Assembly: GCA_013414685.1 (NCBI GenBank)
Contig: CP058704.1
Coordinates: forward strand, 1,223,128-1,233,943
DNA: 10,816 nucleotides
Source of the DNA: Parachlamydiaceae bacterium
Lineage (GTDB): Bacteria; Chlamydiota; Chlamydiia; Chlamydiales; Parachlamydiaceae
Direction of reading: 5' to 3'
The notes below the pieces were generated by a model. It ran no database searches. It worked only from the letters and a program-made list of their open reading frames with translations, and was not told the origin of the DNA. The position numbers were made by a program, and so were the translations under genes. Positions 7,919 through 10,816 of the stretch are shown here, one piece after another; within the stretch, counting starts at the first letter, position 1, and every line of letters begins with the position of its first letter.

Positions 7919-8941
7919 TCACGAGTTTAAAACAGGCCTCGAGCAAATTCGGGTTGCATTCTTTTTCCTCAAGCCAATTGGTAAGTTTCGAGAGCTCATT
8001 TGCAACAACGTCAGCTTCAAAAAAGGTTTAAAAAGCTTAACAAATGACTCGATTTGCTCTTCGTCCATCTGCTCAATGACTGATTGATATTTATCCAGGC
8101 TATCAACTAAGGCTGCAAACGCTAAACAAACCTCAGGTGGATATTCGTCTAATGGTAAAGAGCGGCGCTGCTCAACTGTAAGTAACTCAAAATATTTTAA
8201 ACTTTCATCTCCAAATCTTGCAAATTCTCTGTAAAGGCTTTTCGATGCGCTTATGAGAACAGCACGACTATGTTGAAACCAATGCTCGCTAAGCAACTCG
8301 AAAAACTTTTCCCAGATATCTGTATGCATATAGCTTGCGCCTTCGAATTCAAAAACTTCAGGATTTAAACGCTCAAGCAAATCTTCCTTAAGTTCCTCAT
8401 TGTCACCTCCAAACACATCCTCAAAAAATCCACGAAGCAAGGCATGGTTGCCTGCCTGACCATTTACGAAAGCAGCAAATTGATCTATTGGAAGTTCCTT
8501 CAAGGCGCTTTCATACAATAAATTTTCCATTTTCTTACTTGTTTCAAACCATCTTTCAGCAGGAAGATGAGTCGCTTCTTTGAGGATGTTTCCATTTTCA
8601 TCCTGATAAATGGATGGATTATTTATCCCTGTTCTTAAGGTGGTGCTTATCACTTTTGCTTGCAAGGAGGGGCTTAAGAAGGGAAGAATTTCTAACCTTG
8701 GCGCTAGATAGTCTTCAAGAAAAGTGTAAATATGATAATCTAGGACATTATCCTCAAAAAAACGAGATTCTAAAGCCGCAGTCAGCATTTGAATGGCTTG
8801 ATCACGCTTATCATCCTTAGCGTCTTGTAAAAAAGCATCAAGTAGAATCCCTAATGAACGAGATCCAAGAGTTGCCAACAATTCGGACGAAAGAAATTGA
8901 ACATAGGGTTTGATAGAATCAGGAGAGAGCCGATTGAACAA
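7919..8941 (-). CDS. Copy A segment 5: longest intact frame, central conserved core
   Basis: This is the longest open frame of the window (340 codons), covering copy A from about residue 471 to 777. The apparent start at 8941 is an internal TTG, and the true frame continues upstream to 8945-8950. It carries LSPDSI, LEILPFLS, HLPAERW, LPIDQFAAFVNG, FFEDVFGGDNEE, LNPEVFEFEGAS and LPLDEYPPEVCLAF. These are among the best conserved blocks between A and B. The last ~35 codons after 8019-8024 are out of frame; one more base gives KPFFEADVV. Confidence 0.72.
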   Translation of the reverse strand: MFNRLSPDSIKPYVQFLSSELLATLGSRSLGILLDAFLQDAKDDKRDQAIQMLTAALESRFFEDNVLDYHIYTFLEDYLAPRLEILPFLSPSLQAKVISTTLRTGINNPSIYQDENGNILKEATHLPAERWFETSKKMENLLYESALKELPIDQFAAFVNGQAGNHALLRGFFEDVFGGDNEELKEDLLERLNPEVFEFEGASYMHTDIWEKFFELLSEHWFQHSRAVLISASKSLYREFARFGDESLKYFELLTVEQRRSLPLDEYPPEVCLAFAALVDSLDKYQSVIEQMDEEQIESFVKLFKPFLKLTLLQMSSRNLPIGLRKKNATRICSRPVLNS

Positions 8942-9077
8942 ATATTTTTTCTGCTTTCTGATTCATTTTCAAACACATATTGGATAAAATCAACTTGAAG
9001 ATCTTTTTGATAAGCGATCTTGTAGTTAATAAAATCCTGCAAAAAACGATCCACATGATTGGAATCACCGTAGGGAT

Positions 9078-9497
9078 TCAAGTCAAACATTTTTTCATCA
9101 GATTTTCATGGGGATGTTTTTCAAGGAGGCGAAGAAGGTTGCTTGTATCATCTGAATAACATAAAGCCTCTAGAACAAACTCACGATTTTCCATTGAAAA
9201 TGCATCAGCTAAATCTAAAAGGTGTGCATAAAAAGTGTCTTTGAAGCCTTCATTCGTTGAACCTCTTTCACACGCTGAAATAAGACCAAAACAATGATGA
9301 ATAAATAATTGAAGGGTTTCTTTGGATAAATGTTTTTCGAAAATTTGTACAACCTCTGGTGTGATCTTATCTTTTAATTCTTCAATTACCCCATACCAAC
9401 TGGAATCGGTATTTGGAAATTGTAAATTTAGCCAATCATAAAAAGGTCTTTTTTTCCTTCCGAGAAAAAAGTTCGGGCTTAAAAGTCGGCATGCCAT
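9078..9497 (-). CDS. Copy A segment 3: helical repeat block
   Basis: Only the part below about 9449 is in the true frame; the first ~15 codons translate the neighbouring frame. The segment encodes about residues 301-420 of copy A with DKITPEVVQIFEKHL, FIHHCFGLI and LLDLADAFS, all with close matches in B and C. It is broken at 9090-9095, where one extra A on the coding strand gives LMKKMFDLNP, matching the LNP in B and C. Confidence 0.65.
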   Translation of the reverse strand: MACRLLSPNFFLGRKKRPFYDWLNLQFPNTDSSWYGVIEELKDKITPEVVQIFEKHLSKETLQLFIHHCFGLISACERGSTNEGFKDTFYAHLLDLADAFSMENREFVLEALCYSDDTSNLLRLLEKHPHENLMKKCLT

Positions 9498-9807
9498 AAA
9501 TGAAAGCTGTGAGGCGTTGTGGATCTACAGGCTCTTGAGTTAAAACGGTCAGAAGCGTCCCCACTACATGCCCTCCATATCCCTGAAAGCTTTTCTCGAC
9601 AATGAAACGTATCATCTCTGGAGAAATTTTCGAAAGGTTGTCTTCAAACCATTCCTGATCTAATCTCAAAAGGCCTCTGCAAAAAATTTCAGTCAATTCT
9701 TGAGAGAGCTCGATAGAACCTTTAAGAGTCAATAAAAGAGGAGTTATTTTATGTTCGATATCTATGTCATGAGCCTCCTCACCTAATTCTTCAAGACATT
9801 TCTTCAA
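9436..9807 (-). CDS. Copy A segment 2: linker end and first helical block
   Basis: The apparent start at 9807 is an internal TTG. The same frame is open back to about 9980 and carries the polar K/E/Q/T-rich linker upstream. It covers copy A from about residue 123 to 300, including FCRGLL, KISPEMIRFIVEK and QEPVDPQRLTAFIYG. It runs out of frame at the T7 run 9449-9455. The protein is all-helical in character and has no enzyme motif. Confidence 0.65.
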   Translation of the reverse strand: MKKCLEELGEEAHDIDIEHKITPLLLTLKGSIELSQELTEIFCRGLLRLDQEWFEDNLSKISPEMIRFIVEKSFQGYGGHVVGTLLTVLTQEPVDPQRLTAFIYGMPTFKPELFSRKEKKTFL

Positions 9808-10074
9808 AGTTTCATCATCGGAAACTTTTGAGGGAGGTGCGACTGCAAGCGGCTCTTCAGTTTGTGATTCTGTTGTGGGCTTATGATCTTCTTGTTTTTC
9901 GGTTTGTGATTTTTCTTTTGGCTTGAAAGCTTCTGTTTTTGCAGGACTTGAGATGTTTTGTACCGGATCTAATTTTTGAATTTTTCAATCGTCCTTAAAA
10001 AGCGGTTGATTTCTGCAGAACGTTCAATTCCTCCATTCTTTTCGATGATTTTACTGAGATTTTCTATAGCTGAT

Positions 10075-10344
10075 TTAAAAAGCTTTTTCTGCCTCTGAAG
10101 CAATGTCTTGCGGCTTTATTTCACCGGCATCCTGAAGAATGCGCCCTGTGACTTCATCCAATTTGGCATTGCGCGGCACCCTTGTACAACTAATTAAATG
10201 AATAAACCAACTCCAAAAATTCTGAAGCATCGATCTTTTCTTGGCTTCCACCAATTTTCCCTCCACAAAATCCACACTTTGAGATTCGACGTGAATATTA
10301 GAAAGAACCTGGCTATAATGTCTAAATGCTTCAGAAATGGGCAT
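10075..10344 (-). CDS. Copy A segment 1: N-terminal signature domain
   Basis: This intact frame of 89 codons encodes residues 1-89 of copy A: a short amphipathic start, the basic stretch EAKKRS, the aromatic hydrophobic patch WSWFIHLISC and PRNAKLDE, then an acidic helix. It ends in TAA because the T run read from 10081 to 10077 is five long; copies B and C indicate seven in the ancestral frame (A-F-F-K). Confidence 0.7.
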   Translation of the reverse strand: MPISEAFRHYSQVLSNIHVESQSVDFVEGKLVEAKKRSMLQNFWSWFIHLISCTRVPRNAKLDEVTGRILQDAGEIKPQDIASEAEKAF

Positions 10345-10349
10345 AAAAA

Positions 10350-10355
10350 TCCTTT
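10350..10355 (-). promoter_or_regulatory. Ribosome binding site of copy A
   Basis: AAAGGA on the coding strand lies five bases before ATG 10344-10342. The sequence AATTAAAGGA before the start is shared with copy B, showing that the duplicated unit begins upstream of the start codon. Confidence 0.7.
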
Positions 10356-10448
10356 AATTATATTCTATTACTTACTCAAGCTACGGCATTGTCTCTTAAA
10401 AATGCCTAAATTTTTTAATTTTTTAATCATGATTTATTTAAAAAGAGT

Positions 10449-10816
10449 TCATCGCATTAAAATCATTTCAATATGGGGAATTCCATCTTCTGCATATAAA
10501 TCACCGAAACGTTGAAAACCAAAAGTCCTGTAAAAATTTTCAAGATAAAGCTGTGCGCTCATCTTAATCGCCAGGTCGCCGAAAGTTTCAGGAATCTTTA
10601 TCAAGGCCTGTTTCATGAGCTCTTTTCCCATTCCTTGTCCCCTCACGCTTGGATCGGTCACCACTCTGCCTATTTTAACTTTTCCCAAATCTTCATGTGG
10701 AATCACACGCAAGTAGGCGATCAGGCTGTTTTCATGCCATCCACACAAATGCCAAGAGATTAAATCTAAACCATCTGCATCTAGGTAAACACAATTTTGC
10801 TCCACGACGAAAACTT
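10449..10816 (-). CDS. elaA: ElaA-like GNAT family N-acetyltransferase, N-terminus outside the window
   Basis: This is a cytosolic GNAT-fold acetyl-CoA-dependent N-acetyltransferase; the substrate of the ElaA family is not settled. The 121 visible residues match the ElaA pattern along their length: FVVEQNC near the start, then D-x-DG-x-D, a central IGRVVTDPSVRGQGMG in which RGQGMG is the pyrophosphate-binding Q/R-x-x-G-x-G/A loop of GNAT motif A, then LENFYRTFGF and the C-terminal EDGIPHIEM typical of ElaA. The GTG at 10805 is not the real start. The frame stays open to the window edge and already encodes the conserved V-F-V before it, so about 25 residues are missing compared with the roughly 150-residue family. 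The frame is intact, unlike everything downstream. It lies 104 nt upstream of copy A on the same strand; a functional link is not evident. Confidence 0.93.
   Translation of the reverse strand, partial: VFVVEQNCVYLDADGLDLISWHLCGWHENSLIAYLRVIPHEDLGKVKIGRVVTDPSVRGQGMGKELMKQALIKIPETFGDLAIKMSAQLYLENFYRTFGFQRFGDLYAEDGIPHIEMILMR

Larger units (their letters stand above)
90..10344 (-). repeat. Tandem array of four paralogous genes (copies A-D)
   Basis: Four head-to-tail units of one gene family fill almost the whole window: A 10344-7095, B 7108-3872, C 3838-2109, D 1786-90. The shared ancestry is visible in the aligned starts (M-x-[ILV]-S, with 24 residues before the first conserved valine in A, C and D, and the same spacing in B), in the F-x-N-F-x-x-W-[FM]-I signature with R-N-x-x-L-D downstream, in the LPF[FL]S/N motif and in the C-terminal M-[NC]-E-[AG]-x-x-F motif. 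A and B are the closest pair; about four of five bases agree over their first 270 nt. C and D are more diverged and shorter. No insertion sequence or terminal repeats flank the units. Confidence 0.9.
7095..10344 (-). pseudogene. Copy A: large helical-repeat paralog, 1086 aa when 9 frameshifts are repaired
   Basis: Family not recognised. Reading all frames gives one collinear protein broken at nine runs: 10077-10081 (two bases short), 9981-9985, 9449-9455 (two short, possibly shared with 9440-9444), 9090-9095, 8945-8950, 8019-8024, 7857-7863, 7764-7768 and 7469-7472. Adding 11 bases in total restores 1086 residues. Domains: N-terminal 1-125 with WSWFIHLISC at about 44-53 and PRNAKLDE at 57-64; a polar linker 126-178; a helical region 179-1086 with recurring motifs such as ISPEMI (241), ITPEVV (329), LSPDSI (475), LPIDQFAAFVNG (620), FFEDVFGG (642) and LNPEVF (662). 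There is no signal peptide; the hydrophobic patch is too short for a standard membrane helix. The start is ATG with AAAGGA five bases upstream. The stop lies inside the first codons of copy B. All lesions are run contractions without a nonsense substitution, so it may be intact in the organism. The function is unknown; a protein-binding scaffold is possible. Confidence 0.85.

Noticed and set aside
8614..8820. Plus-strand open frames within the array, for example 8614-8820, 4598-4819, 5558-5761 and 665-907
   Set aside because: They lie opposite minus-strand frames with clear paralog support, have no ribosome binding site pattern, and their translations do not recur between copies as real proteins would.
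90..10344. Programmed ribosomal frameshifting as the cause of the split frames
   Set aside because: There are about ten breaks per gene at many different runs, with no conserved slippery site plus structure repeated between copies.
90..10344. CRISPR array, insertion sequence, tRNA or rRNA
   Set aside because: The repeated pattern is multi-kilobase protein-coding paralogy. I saw no short regular repeats, transposase motifs, terminal inverted repeats or cloverleaf sequences.
10357..10362. TATAAT on the minus strand upstream of copy A
   Set aside because: It ends only 12 bases before the ATG, so transcription would start at the ribosome binding site, and no -35 match lies 16-18 bases upstream.
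10385..10424. Inverted repeat GGCATT/AATGCC followed by T-rich sequence on the plus strand
   Set aside because: The T tract is on the wrong side for terminating elaA, which is on the minus strand; no plus-strand gene needs a terminator here, and the stem is only six pairs.
10512..10763. Plus-strand open frame opposite elaA, and another at 10198-10515
   Set aside because: The first is antisense to a well-supported ElaA frame; the second spans the copy A start and the gap. Neither resembles a known protein.

Overview
The window is AT-rich bacterial DNA (by eye a little over one third G+C). It holds one gene whose family I recognise, a partial elaA-like GNAT acetyltransferase at the right edge. 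The rest is a head-to-tail array of four paralogs of one large, unrecognised protein family. Everything supportable lies on the minus strand. The organism cannot be fixed from this alone. Large lineage-specific paralog arrays, low G+C and helical-repeat proteins would fit an intracellular or amoeba-associated bacterium such as an environmental chlamydia or a Legionellales member, but that is inference with low confidence.

Layout in transcription order, right to left: elaA-like (10816-10449, N-terminus off the window); a 104-nt gap; copy A (10344-7095); copy B (7108-3872, overlapping the end of A by 14 nt); copy C (3838-2109); a 322-nt AT-rich gap (2108-1787); copy D (1786-90); and a left flank (89-1) with no supportable gene. 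As written, each copy is split into many short frames. I re-read all frames by hand, using the paralogs as guides. Copy A needs 9 corrections, B 15, C 10 and D 11. Every one can be met by adding one or two bases, almost always to an A/T run and twice to a C5 run. I found no nonsense substitution. The rebuilt proteins are 1086 (A), 1083 (B), 580 (C) and 569 (D) residues. A pattern this one-sided looks more like homopolymer undercalling in long-read sequence than gene decay, so the four genes may be intact in the organism.

Rebuilt architecture (copy A numbering): an N-terminal domain at 1-125 with a signature around an aromatic, hydrophobic patch (WSWFIHLISC) followed by PRNAKLDE; a polar K/E/Q/T/P-rich linker at about 126-178; then a long all-helical region at 179-1086 with a degenerate recurring L-[ST/N]-P-[ED]-x-[IV] motif, suggesting an alpha-solenoid. 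A and B are full length. C is the N-terminal half. D keeps the N-terminal domain, a middle block and the C-terminal domain, and lacks the linker and two internal blocks. The close packing, with the B ribosome binding site inside the A reading frame, points to co-transcription of at least A, B and C. Function is unknown; helical-repeat scaffolds of this kind often mediate protein-protein contacts, which is only an inference here.
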